This document shows, piece after piece, positions 41,430-49,598 of a stretch of 64,000 bases of DNA. The position numbers and the translations under genes are program-made. Every line of letters starts with the position of its first letter. Positions within the stretch are counted from its first letter, which is position 1. The notes under the pieces were generated by a model, which saw only the letters and a program-made list of their open reading frames with translations, was not told the DNA's origin and did not search any database. This stretch comes from Oceanicola sp. (GTDB taxonomy: Bacteria > Pseudomonadota > Alphaproteobacteria > Rhodobacterales > Rhodobacteraceae), in assembly GCA_017792405.1 (NCBI GenBank), contig CP051231.1:508634-572633 (forward strand). The letters run 5' to 3'.

Positions 41430-43099
41430 GAAACCCGCAGTTTCTCCGGCTCGAAGTGCGGGATCGCGGCCACCAGTTTTTGGGTGTAGGGGTCGCGCGG
41501 CGCGTGGAGCACCTGCTCGGCGCTGCCCTCTTCCACGATCTTGCCCCGGTTCATCACGATGGTGCGCTCGCAGAGCAGGCGCACCACGTTGAGGTCGTGG
41601 CTTACGAAGATGTAGCTCATGCCCAACTCGCGGCGCAGCCGGTCGAGCAGTTGCAGCACCACGGCCTGCACCGACACGTCGAGCGCGGAGGTGGGCTCGT
41701 CGAGGATCAGCAGCAGCGGGTCGGTGGCGATGGCGCGGGCGATGTTGACCCGCGCCTTCTGCCCGCCCGAAAGCTGGTGGGGATAGCGCGACAACAGCTC
41801 GCCCGGCAGGCCGACCATCTCGGCCAGCATGGCGGTGCGGCGGCTCAGTTCGCCCGCGTCTTTCATGCCCATGATCCGGCGCAGGGGCTGGGCGATCACA
41901 TCGGCCGCCGACCAGCGCGGATCGAGGCTGTCGTGGCTGTCCTGAAACACCATCTGCACCTGCCCGCGCTGGGGCATCTTGGCAAAGCGCTGGGCCGGGT
42001 GGTGCAGGATGTCGTGGCCATCGAAGATGACCGAGCCGGAGGTGGCATCTTGCAGGCGGGCGATGATGGAGGAGGTGGTGGACTTGCCGCAGCCGCTCTC
42101 GCCCACCAGCCCGAGGCTCTCGCCGCGCCGCAGCTCGAAGCTGATGCCATCGACGGCGCGGAAGGGCGCGGGCTTGCGGCCAAAGAAGCCGGTGCCGCGG
42201 CGGGGGAATTCCTTGACGAGGTTCACCACCTCCAACAGCCGGTCGGGGCCGGGGCGGTTTTGCGGGGTGGGGGTGATCTTGGCGGGGGCTTCGAGCTGGC
42301 CGCGCGTCAGATCCTCCAGCCGGGAGTCGGGGCCGGGGGAGGCGGCGATGAGCTTTTGGGTATAGGGGTGGCGCGGCGCGGTGAAGAGCTGGCGCACCGG
42401 GGCGCTCTCGACCACGCGGCCCTTTTCCATCACCACGATCCGGTCGCAGTACTCTGCGGCCATGCCGAGATCATGGGTGATCAGCACCACCGACATGCCG
42501 CGCGCGCGGGTCAGCTCGCGCATCAGGTCCATCGTGGTTTTCTGGGTGGTCACATCGAGGCCGGTGGTCGGCTCGTCTGCGATCAGCAGGCGGGGGGAGC
42601 AGGCCAGCGCGAGGGCGATCATCACCCGCTGGCACATGCCGCCCGACAGCTCGAAAGGGTAGGCGTTGTAGCGCTCTTCGGGGTCGTTGATCTGGACCTG
42701 GCGGAGCAGGTCGATGGCCTTGGATTTGGCATCGGTGCGCCCGGCGAGCGCGTGGCGTTTGAGCACATCGGAGAGTTGCTGGCCGACGGTCATGATCGGG
42801 TTCAGCGCGGCGCGTGGGTTCTGGAAGATCATCGAGATCTCGCGGCCCCGGAGCGGGCGTTGCTGGCCGAGGAGCGGCTTGCCATCGTAGCTGACGCTGC
42901 CGCCAGCCACCCGGCCCGCCTGATCGAGCAGGCCGATGGTGGTGTAGGCGGAGACCGATTTGCCCGAGCCGCTCTCACCCACCACGCCGACCACCTCGCC
43001 CGCGCCGACTTCGAAGCTGACATCGTGCAGGGCGGTAACTTCGCCGTTGCGGGTGCGGAAGGCGATGGAGAGGTTCTCGACCTTGAGAAGCGGGGTCAT
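41426..43099 (-). CDS. fused oligopeptide-type ABC ATPase (DppD-DppF fusion)
   Basis: A 557-residue protein with two ABC modules. Module 1 has Walker A GESGSGKS (about residue 40), signature LSGGMCQR and Walker [13 protein letters not shown]. Module 2 has GESGCGKST (about 330), LSGGQKARV and [12 protein letters not shown]. Each ends in the oligopeptide-family C-terminal extension ([33 protein letters not shown]). It powers uptake through the two adjacent permeases. The stop shares the CTAG at 41426-41429 with the converging DUF1116 gene. Confidence 0.92.
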   Translation of the reverse strand: MTPLLKVENLSIAFRTRNGEVTALHDVSFEVGAGEVVGVVGESGSGKSVSAYTTIGLLDQAGRVAGGSVSYDGKPLLGQQRPLRGREISMIFQNPRAALNPIMTVGQQLSDVLKRHALAGRTDAKSKAIDLLRQVQINDPEERYNAYPFELSGGMCQRVMIALALACSPRLLIADEPTTGLDVTTQKTTMDLMRELTRARGMSVVLITHDLGMAAEYCDRIVVMEKGRVVESAPVRQLFTAPRHPYTQKLIAASPGPDSRLEDLTRGQLEAPAKITPTPQNRPGPDRLLEVVNLVKEFPRRGTGFFGRKPAPFRAVDGISFELRRGESLGLVGESGCGKSTTSSIIARLQDATSGSVIFDGHDILHHPAQRFAKMPQRGQVQMVFQDSHDSLDPRWSAADVIAQPLRRIMGMKDAGELSRRTAMLAEMVGLPGELLSRYPHQLSGGQKARVNIARAIATDPLLLILDEPTSALDVSVQAVVLQLLDRLRRELGMSYIFVSHDLNVVRLLCERTIVMNRGKIVEEGSAEQVLHAPRDPYTQKLVAAIPHFEPEKLRVS

Positions 43100-43107
43100 T
43101 GGCGGCC

Positions 43108-43965
43108 TCACGTGCGGCGGGTCGGGTCGACGAGGTCGCGCAGCCCGTCGCCCATGAGGTTGAAGCAGAAGACGGCGAGCATCAGCGCGGTGCCGGGGAA
43201 GAGGGCCAGCCACCACTCGCCGGAGATGATGTAGGAGGCGCCTTCGGCGACCATGATGCCCCATTCGGCGGAGGGCGGGCGGACGCCCAGCCCGATGAAC
43301 GAGAGGCCCGCCGCGTTAAGGATGGCCCAGCCGAGGTTGAGCGAGATCTGCACCATCATCGGCGGCAGCACGTTGGGGAAGAGCTGGGTGGCGAGGATGC
43401 GCAGGCTGGAGCTGCCCGAGAGCCGGGCAGCCTGCACGTAGCCCGCGTTGCGGCGCACGGCCACCTCGGCGCGGGCGACGCGGATGTAGAAGGGCAGGTT
43501 GATGACGGCGGTGGCGTAGATCACGTTTTCGACCGTGTTGCCCATGGTCGCCACCACGCCCATCGCCAGCACGAAGAGCGGGAAGGCCATGATGGTATCG
43601 GACATGCGGCCGATGATGCGGTCGGCCCAGCCGCCGAAGAAGCCCGCGAGGCAGCCGAGCGCGGAGCCGATGACGAAGGAGAGTGCCACGGCGGAGAGGG
43701 CGATGCCCAGATCGAGCCGGGTGGCGACAATGACACGGCTGAACACGTCGCGCCCGAGGTGGTCGGTCCCGAAGGGATGCGCCCACGAAGGCGGTTGCAG
43801 CGCGTTGACGGCGCGGGTGGCCAGCGGGTCGTAGGGGGCGATCGCCGGGCCGAAGAGGGCGAGGAAGATCATCAGCGCGAAGAGGCCGAAGCCGACCGCC
43901 GTGAGCGGGTTGCCGGAGAGCGTGTAGCGGAGGCGGGTGAGGGGGGCGGCGAGCGTTGCGGCCAT
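43108..43965 (-). CDS. ABC transporter permease (DppC family)
   Basis: A 285-residue inner-membrane permease with about six segments. The N-terminal PIAPYDPLATRAVNALQPPS and HPFGTDHLGRDVFSR are DppC/OppC hallmarks; the ATPase-coupling EAA loop is VQAARLSGSSSLRILATQLFPNVLPP. It is 8 bases upstream of the ATPase gene and 1 base downstream of the DppB-like gene. Confidence 0.92.
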   Translation of the reverse strand: MAATLAAPLTRLRYTLSGNPLTAVGFGLFALMIFLALFGPAIAPYDPLATRAVNALQPPSWAHPFGTDHLGRDVFSRVIVATRLDLGIALSAVALSFVIGSALGCLAGFFGGWADRIIGRMSDTIMAFPLFVLAMGVVATMGNTVENVIYATAVINLPFYIRVARAEVAVRRNAGYVQAARLSGSSSLRILATQLFPNVLPPMMVQISLNLGWAILNAAGLSFIGLGVRPPSAEWGIMVAEGASYIISGEWWLALFPGTALMLAVFCFNLMGDGLRDLVDPTRRT

Positions 43966-43966
43966 G

Positions 43967-44986
43967 TCAGCTTTCCAGTCCGATGCGCGGGTCTATCAGG
44001 GTGAGCACCACGTCGATGAAGAGGTTCACCACCACGAAGAGCAGGGCCATACAGAGCACGAAGCCCTGCACGGCGGCATAGTCGGAGGCGACCAGCGCGC
44101 CGATGGCGTAGGAGCCGATGCCGGGCCAGGAGAACACCTTTTCGACCAGCACGTTGGCGCCGAGGAGGAAGGAAAACACCATGCCCAGCGTGGTCAGCAC
44201 CGGCAGGGCGGCGTTGCGGAAGGCATAGACCCAGATCACCCGTGCCCCGCCCAGGCCGTTGGCCCGCGCGGTGCGGACGTATTCGCCCGAGAGCGCGGCC
44301 AGCATGGCGGCGCGGGTCATGCGGGCGATGGGGGCGAGGGCGAAGAGGCTGAGGGTGATGGCGGGCAGGATCATCTGGCGCAGGCTGGCCCAGAACACCT
44401 CCCAATCACCGGCGAGGGCGGCGTCGATGGAGTAGAAGCCGGTCACCTGCGGGGGCGAGAGGTAGAGAAAGTCGAGCCGGCCCAGCGGCGAGGGCGCCCA
44501 GCCGAGCAGGTAGTAGAAGATGTAGATCAGGAACAGCCCGGTGAAGAAGGTGGGCAGCGACACGCCTGCGGTGACCAGCACGCGGCAGAGATGATCGACC
44601 CAGCTGCCGGGGCGAGTGGCGGCCAGGACGCCGAGCGGGATGGCGATGGCCATCGACAGCAGCAGGCCCGCGAGGGTCAGCTCCAGCGAGGCGGGCAGGC
44701 GGCTCATCAGCTCGGTCAGCACCGGACGGCCGGTGGAGAGGGAGTTTCCGAGATCTCCATGCAGGAGATCCCGGAGGTAGTAGAGGAACTGGACAGGAAG
44801 GGAGTGATCCAGCCCCAGCTCTGCGCGGATCTGGGCGATGGTGTCTTCGTCGGCCATGAGACCGGCAAAGAAGACCGCCGGGTCGCCCGGCAAGGCCCGG
44901 GTCAGCAGGAAGGTGATCAGGATCACCCCGAAGACCGGGGGGACCGCCTGAACGATCCTGCCGAAGATGCGCGAGAGCTTTTCCAC
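43967..44986 (-). CDS. ABC transporter permease (DppB family)
   Basis: A 339-residue permease. The first segment IVQAVPPVFGVILITFLLTRALPGDPA and the LGLDHSLPVQFLYYLRDLLHGDLG block are standard DppB. The EAA loop is VRTARANGLGGARVIWVYAFRNAALPVL. I chose GTG 44986, which lies directly after the binding-protein stop (TGA-CC-GTG), with AAGGG upstream. Confidence 0.9.
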   Translation of the reverse strand: MEKLSRIFGRIVQAVPPVFGVILITFLLTRALPGDPAVFFAGLMADEDTIAQIRAELGLDHSLPVQFLYYLRDLLHGDLGNSLSTGRPVLTELMSRLPASLELTLAGLLLSMAIAIPLGVLAATRPGSWVDHLCRVLVTAGVSLPTFFTGLFLIYIFYYLLGWAPSPLGRLDFLYLSPPQVTGFYSIDAALAGDWEVFWASLRQMILPAITLSLFALAPIARMTRAAMLAALSGEYVRTARANGLGGARVIWVYAFRNAALPVLTTLGMVFSFLLGANVLVEKVFSWPGIGSYAIGALVASDYAAVQGFVLCMALLFVVVNLFIDVVLTLIDPRIGLES

Positions 44987-44988
44987 GG

Positions 44989-46608
44989 TCAGCCCTTGGC
45001 CATGTTGGTGACGGCGAGCTGGCGGTGGAACCACGAGACGTAGCCCTCGACCTCGGGCTTCATCGCCGCGTCGAGATAGGGCTGGTAGAGCGGGATGCGC
45101 GGCACGTCCTCAAAGGCGATCTCGATCATCCGCTTGATGTTGGGCTCATAGGCTGGATCGTCGGTTTCCATCGTCAGGGTCTCCTCCACCAGCGAGGCGA
45201 TCTCGGGGTTGGAGTAGTTCGACGAGTTGAAGAGGTGCCCCTCGATATAGGCCCAGTAGAAGTAATAGTCGGGGTAGTTGAGCCAGCCGCCGAAGTTTTC
45301 GAGATGCATCGGCAGGCGCTTTTCGACGAGGGCCGCGGTGCGCCAGTTGGCGCCCGGGATCTTGTCGAGCGTGGCAGTGATGCCGATCTTGGCGAGGCTT
45401 TCCTGAATGAGCAGCGCGGTCGGCTCCATCCAGTCGGCCAGACCGAGGTTGTAGGAGAGCGTGGTCTCGAACCCATCGGCGAACCCGGCTTCCTCCATCA
45501 GCGCCTTGGCCTTTTCGAGGTCGGTCGCATAGGGGAAGGGCTGGGGCCATTCGGTGGTGGAAGGCGTCCCCTCGGTGCCGCCCCACATCGGCTTGCCACG
45601 GCCATAGGCCCCGGCGGCGAGGATATCCTCATAAGGCAGGGCAAAGGCGATGGCCTGACGCACCAGCTTGTTGTCGAACGGCGCCATGGCCACGTTGAGG
45701 CCCAGCACGTGCAGGCAGTTGTCGATCGGGGCGCCCTCGACCTTGGCGACACCGCTCTCGGCCATCTCCTTGGCGTCCTTGGAGGGCACATCCATGTAGA
45801 AATCCACATCGCCGCGCTCGAGGAGCGCCCGGCGGGTGGCGGCGGAGGGCACCTCGCGCACGATCACGCGCTTCATCGGCGGCAGGGTGCCAAGCGCCCA
45901 ATCCTCGTTGCGCTCGTAGACGAACTGTTGGCCGGCATCCCAACGGGTGACCTTGTAGGGGCCGGAGCCTGCGGGGTTTTCATGCAGGTATTCGGTGGCC
46001 CATGGGTCATCTTCGGTGGCGTGCTCCATCGCCACCTTGGAGTTGATCACCAGCGGCACCGGCACGGCGAGGTCGGGCAGGGCGAGCTTGGAGGGGGCGG
46101 GCAGATCGACCCGGAAGGTCATCTCGTCGACCACCACGAACTGCTCGGGCGACGACATTGAGCCCGCCTTCATCTGAGTCAGCGGGAAGCCACCGAGGGT
46201 GACGGCGCGGTCGAACGACCATTTCACATCTTCAGCCGTGACCTGGCTGCCATCCCAGAACTTGGCCTTGGGGCTGATTTTGAAAGTAATCGATTTGCCG
46301 TCTTCGGCGACCTCCCAGCTTTCGGCGATCTCGGGCTCGATGACGGTGGAATCGTAGGCGATGGTGCCATCTTCCAGCGTTTTGGTGCCGAAGCGCACGA
46401 GCCGGTCATAGATGTTGACGGCCACCTGGTAGGAGGGGCGGTTGGTGCCGGTGCGGTGCAGATCGAGGCTGTTGATCGTGTCGCCGATCACCACCAGCAG
46501 GGTGTCATCCCCGGCTGCCGCAGAGGCGGGCAGGGCGCGGAGGAAGGGCAGCAGGGCGGCGCCGCCGATGGTGGCCGAACCGGCCCTGAGAAAGTCGCGT
46601 CGTTTCAT
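44989..46608 (-). CDS. ABC transporter solute-binding protein (family 5, DppA-like)
   Basis: A 539-residue periplasmic binding protein exported by Tat: MKRRDFLRAGSATIGGAALLPFLRALPASAA has the twin-arginine pattern. The family 5 core is present (ESWEVAEDGKSITFKISPKAKFWDGSQVTAEDVKWSFDRA). Clusters with peptide, nickel or opine transporters; next to allophanate hydrolase and amidases, an N-rich ligand is likely. Start 46608 is preferred over 46611 and 46620 because GGAGA lies about 6 bases upstream. Confidence 0.9.
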   Translation of the reverse strand: MKRRDFLRAGSATIGGAALLPFLRALPASAAAGDDTLLVVIGDTINSLDLHRTGTNRPSYQVAVNIYDRLVRFGTKTLEDGTIAYDSTVIEPEIAESWEVAEDGKSITFKISPKAKFWDGSQVTAEDVKWSFDRAVTLGGFPLTQMKAGSMSSPEQFVVVDEMTFRVDLPAPSKLALPDLAVPVPLVINSKVAMEHATEDDPWATEYLHENPAGSGPYKVTRWDAGQQFVYERNEDWALGTLPPMKRVIVREVPSAATRRALLERGDVDFYMDVPSKDAKEMAESGVAKVEGAPIDNCLHVLGLNVAMAPFDNKLVRQAIAFALPYEDILAAGAYGRGKPMWGGTEGTPSTTEWPQPFPYATDLEKAKALMEEAGFADGFETTLSYNLGLADWMEPTALLIQESLAKIGITATLDKIPGANWRTAALVEKRLPMHLENFGGWLNYPDYYFYWAYIEGHLFNSSNYSNPEIASLVEETLTMETDDPAYEPNIKRMIEIAFEDVPRIPLYQPYLDAAMKPEVEGYVSWFHRQLAVTNMAKG

Positions 46609-46628
46609 CATGGTCTCCATGTCGGTTA

Positions 46629-48446
46629 TCAGGTGTCCGCTTTTGCGGATTGGGTTTCGAGAAAGGCGCGCCAACCGCCGAACCGGGAAATCTCCTCGGC
46701 CGAGGCGGTGGCCGCAGACTCGCACAGGAACCCCGTAACTTCGCGGCCATCGGATATCGTCAGTGTGCCGATGGTCATAGGGGCGGGGAGGGTTTTGAGG
46801 AAACTGCCCATTTTGGAGGCAGGCATTGCCCAGACTTCAAGCGCGATCCGGTGGCCTTGCCCCTTTTCTGTGCAGCGCAGAAGGCCGGGCCTCTGCGGCG
46901 GGCCGCCGGGGAGGCTGAAGAAGCGGTAGTCGGGGGCGGTCTCGGAGGCGTAGAGGAAGCGCGCGCCGCGGCTGGTGAGATCGCCGTTGAGCGGCAGGCC
47001 CGACATATGGGCGCCGAGGACTGCAAGGGCGATTTCATCCTCGCCGGGTGCATCGCTGGTGGGGGCGAGGGGCGGCAGGGGCCAGCCGGTGCCGCCCGGC
47101 GCGGGGGCCAGCGAGGCCTGAAGCTCGCGGCCCAAGGCGGCAAGCAAGGCATCTTCACCGGCGCCTGCCACGAGGGTCACGTTGCCGGGGTGGCCATCGG
47201 CCCGAGGTGCGACCGGCACCGCCAGCGCGGACATGTCGAGCAGATTGACGAAATTGGTGTAGGTGCCGAGCCGGGAGTTGGCGGCGACGGGTTCGGCCGC
47301 GATATCCGCCACGGTGCAGAGCGCGGGTATCGAGGGCACGCAGAGCATGTCGAGCCAGTCGATTTGGGTTTCGATCAGCCGCTTCAGGTCGCGGAAACGA
47401 TATTGCGCGCGGAAGGTATCGGTGGCGGAGAACTTCTGCGCCTTGCCGACGATCTCGCGGATCACCGGGAGCACGGACTCCGGATCATCGCGCATCAGCT
47501 CTTCGATCACGGTGTGGCGCTCGGCAACCCAGGGACCGTCGTAGAGCATGACGGCGACTTCGTAGAACGGCGTGAAATTCAGCTCGACGATTTTGTGCCC
47601 GGCGGCGATGAGGTGGGCGAGGGTGGCGTCGAAACTCTCTTCCTGCGCGGTGTCGCCGAAGAACTCGCGGGTGGCCTTGCTCGGCACACCGATGGCGAGC
47701 GGGCGCGGCGCGCCGGGGGCGGGGGTGGCGACGGGGCGGGCGTAGCCGTCGGCGGGGTCAAATCCGGCGGCGGATTGGTAGGCGCGGTAGGCATCGTCGA
47801 CGTTGAGGGCGAAGATCGAGGGGGTCTCGCAGCTGCGGCAGGCGGGGACGACGCCGGAGGCGGAGAGTGCGCCGAGCGTGGGCTTGAGGCCGACGACGCC
47901 GTTCATCGCGGCGGGCACGCGGCCCGAGCCTGCGGTATCGGTGCCCAGCGAGAAGGCAACGAGGCCGCGCCCGACCGCCACGCCTGAGCCGCCCGAGGAG
48001 CCGCCGGGCACCAGCGCGGGGTTGATCGCGTTGAGCGGGGCGGGGCCGGTGGTGCGGGTGCCGTTGAGGCCGGTGGCGAACTGGTCGAGGCTGGTCTTGC
48101 CCAGCGGAATTGCCCCGGCGGCCCGCAGACGGGCGATGAGAAAGGCATCGTTTTCAGGGGTATAGGCGAAGGCGGGGCAGCCGGCGGTGGTGGGCCATCC
48201 GGCCACGTCGATATTGTCTTTCACCGCGAAGGGCAGGCCGTAGAGCGGGTATTTTACCGGGTCGAACGGCCCCAGCGCCTCGGCCATCGCCAGCAGTTCG
48301 GCCTCGCTGGCGAGGTGCAGGAAAATCCCCGGATCGCCCGCCGCATCGACCCGGCGCAGCGCCTCCTGCATCACCTCGGCGGGCGTGGTGCCGCTGGCGT
48401 AGGCCGTGTGCAGGGTGGTGATGTAGAAGGGGAGATCTTGCAGCAT
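46629..48446 (-). CDS. atzF: allophanate hydrolase
   Basis: A 605-residue enzyme that hydrolyses allophanate to ammonia and CO2. Amidase domain: catalytic Lys76 (FAVKDNID), Ser150 (PGGSSGGSG) and Ser174 (GTDTAGSGRVPAA), with the serines 24 apart. A separate C-terminal domain (from about residue 475: LAVLGAHMSGLPLNGDLTSRGARF, then LPGGPPQRPGLLR) is the AtzF/DUR1,2 C-domain that decarboxylates the intermediate. It marks a route that releases urea-like carbon-nitrogen units. First gene of the leftward operon with the ABC transporter; divergent from a LysR gene. Confidence 0.92.
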   Translation of the reverse strand: MLQDLPFYITTLHTAYASGTTPAEVMQEALRRVDAAGDPGIFLHLASEAELLAMAEALGPFDPVKYPLYGLPFAVKDNIDVAGWPTTAGCPAFAYTPENDAFLIARLRAAGAIPLGKTSLDQFATGLNGTRTTGPAPLNAINPALVPGGSSGGSGVAVGRGLVAFSLGTDTAGSGRVPAAMNGVVGLKPTLGALSASGVVPACRSCETPSIFALNVDDAYRAYQSAAGFDPADGYARPVATPAPGAPRPLAIGVPSKATREFFGDTAQEESFDATLAHLIAAGHKIVELNFTPFYEVAVMLYDGPWVAERHTVIEELMRDDPESVLPVIREIVGKAQKFSATDTFRAQYRFRDLKRLIETQIDWLDMLCVPSIPALCTVADIAAEPVAANSRLGTYTNFVNLLDMSALAVPVAPRADGHPGNVTLVAGAGEDALLAALGRELQASLAPAPGGTGWPLPPLAPTSDAPGEDEIALAVLGAHMSGLPLNGDLTSRGARFLYASETAPDYRFFSLPGGPPQRPGLLRCTEKGQGHRIALEVWAMPASKMGSFLKTLPAPMTIGTLTISDGREVTGFLCESAATASAEEISRFGGWRAFLETQSAKADT

Positions 48447-48556
48447 TGGGCCTGTCCGTTCGGTGAGTCTGACCCGATGGAAACACTCGCAGGCGATGCG
48501 CGATACTGCTATTTCTGCACCATCGCGCTGCATTTTTTGCACCACTCGGAGGGATT
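48447..48556. promoter_or_regulatory. atzF / lysR divergent region with TGCACCA direct repeats
   Basis: TGCACCA occurs at 48516-48522 and 48538-48544, 22 bases apart (two helical turns), with TGCA at 48529-48532 between them. This is compatible with LysR half-sites. GATACTGCTAT at 48502-48512 resembles the ATACTG repeats seen at 59.2 kb. GGAGGGA precedes the lysR ATG. Confidence 0.4.
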
Positions 48557-49459
48557 ATGCGCTTTCAGACCACGCTGAAATACATCGACGCGGTGGCGCG
48601 CACCGGCTCGATCCGGCGGGCGGCGGATACGCTGTCGATCACCTCCACGGCGCTCAACCGGCGTATCCTGGCCTTTGAGAAGGAGCTGGGGGCGGAGCTG
48701 TTTGAGCGGATGTCGACCGGGGTGCGGCTTTCGGCGGCGGGGGAGCTGCTGGTTCAGTCGGCACGCGGGCAGATCGGGGAGATGGAGCGGCTGAAGACCC
48801 AGCTGGCGGACCTGAAGGGGGAGCGGCGGGGGCATGTTTCGATCGCCTGTTCGCAGGCAATGCTGCCCTATTTCTTTCCCGAGCAGATCGCAGCCTACCG
48901 GGCGCAGCACCCGCTGGTGACCTTCAACGTGATGCAGCGCGACAGGGCGGCGGCGGAGGAGGCGTTGGTGGACCATAGCGCCGACCTCGCGCTGGTGTTC
49001 GAGCCCGCGCAGCTTTCGGATTTCGACGTGCTGCTGGCGGTGGACCAGCCGGTGCATGCGGTGATGGCCGCAAGTCACCCGCTGGCGCGGCAGGAGGTGG
49101 TGCGGCTGAGGGAGTGCTTCGGCTACCCGCTGATCATGCCGGCGCGCAACATCTCGGTGCGCGGGCTGATCGATGCCGCCGCACGGCGCAGCTCGGCCCG
49201 GATGAAGGTGATGGTGGAGTCCGACAACTTCGAGTTCATGCGCAACCTCACGCGGTCGGAAGAGATCATCGCCTTTCAGATCCCAGTGGGCCTGCCCTCG
49301 GGCGACTGGGAGGATGGCACCGTGAGCCGCCCGATCGACCGGCGAGACCTTGCCGTGGGGCGAATCTACCTTGGCCACCTCAAGGGGCGGGTGATGCCGG
49401 TGGCGGTCGCCGGGTTCGCACGGCAGATCCAGCAGGTGCTCGCAGAACGCTACGAGTGA
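48557..49459 (+). CDS. LysR-family regulator
   Basis: A 300-residue LysR regulator. Helix-turn-helix in residues 5-65 (TLKYIDAVARTGSIRRAADTLSIT, then ALNRRILAFEKELGAELF). The effector domain follows (SIACSQAMLPYFFPEQIAAYR). It is divergent from atzF, so it probably controls the allophanate/ABC-transporter operon in response to a pathway intermediate. Confidence 0.85.
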   Translation: MRFQTTLKYIDAVARTGSIRRAADTLSITSTALNRRILAFEKELGAELFERMSTGVRLSAAGELLVQSARGQIGEMERLKTQLADLKGERRGHVSIACSQAMLPYFFPEQIAAYRAQHPLVTFNVMQRDRAAAEEALVDHSADLALVFEPAQLSDFDVLLAVDQPVHAVMAASHPLARQEVVRLRECFGYPLIMPARNISVRGLIDAAARRSSARMKVMVESDNFEFMRNLTRSEEIIAFQIPVGLPSGDWEDGTVSRPIDRRDLAVGRIYLGHLKGRVMPVAVAGFARQIQQVLAERYE

Positions 49460-49532
49460 GCCACGGGCCGGGGCCGCGCCGCCGTGCCTGATTTTCGAGC
49501 CGGGTGCTTGCAGATCGAAAAAAGATCGGTAG

Positions 49533-49551
49533 GCTGATTATCAGCACACTG
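49533..49551 (+). promoter_or_regulatory. candidate operator upstream of the Mo-hydroxylase operon
   Basis: GCTGATTATCAGC (49533-49545) is a perfect 13-base palindrome. It overlaps ATTATCAGCACACTG (49537-49551), which matches ATTATCAGCATACTG at 59155-59169 in 14 of 15 positions. It lies 48 bases before the start codon, in a spacer with no gene. Confidence 0.55.
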
Positions 49552-49598
49552 GCAATCTGCCCTGCGGCCATAGGCGGGGCGAAAGAAAGGCTCCATCG

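Noticed and set aside
49463..49487. CACGG/CCGTG hairpin after the lysR gene as a terminator
   Set aside because: Short arms with a long GC-rich loop and no T-run; not distinguishable from background in such GC-rich DNA.
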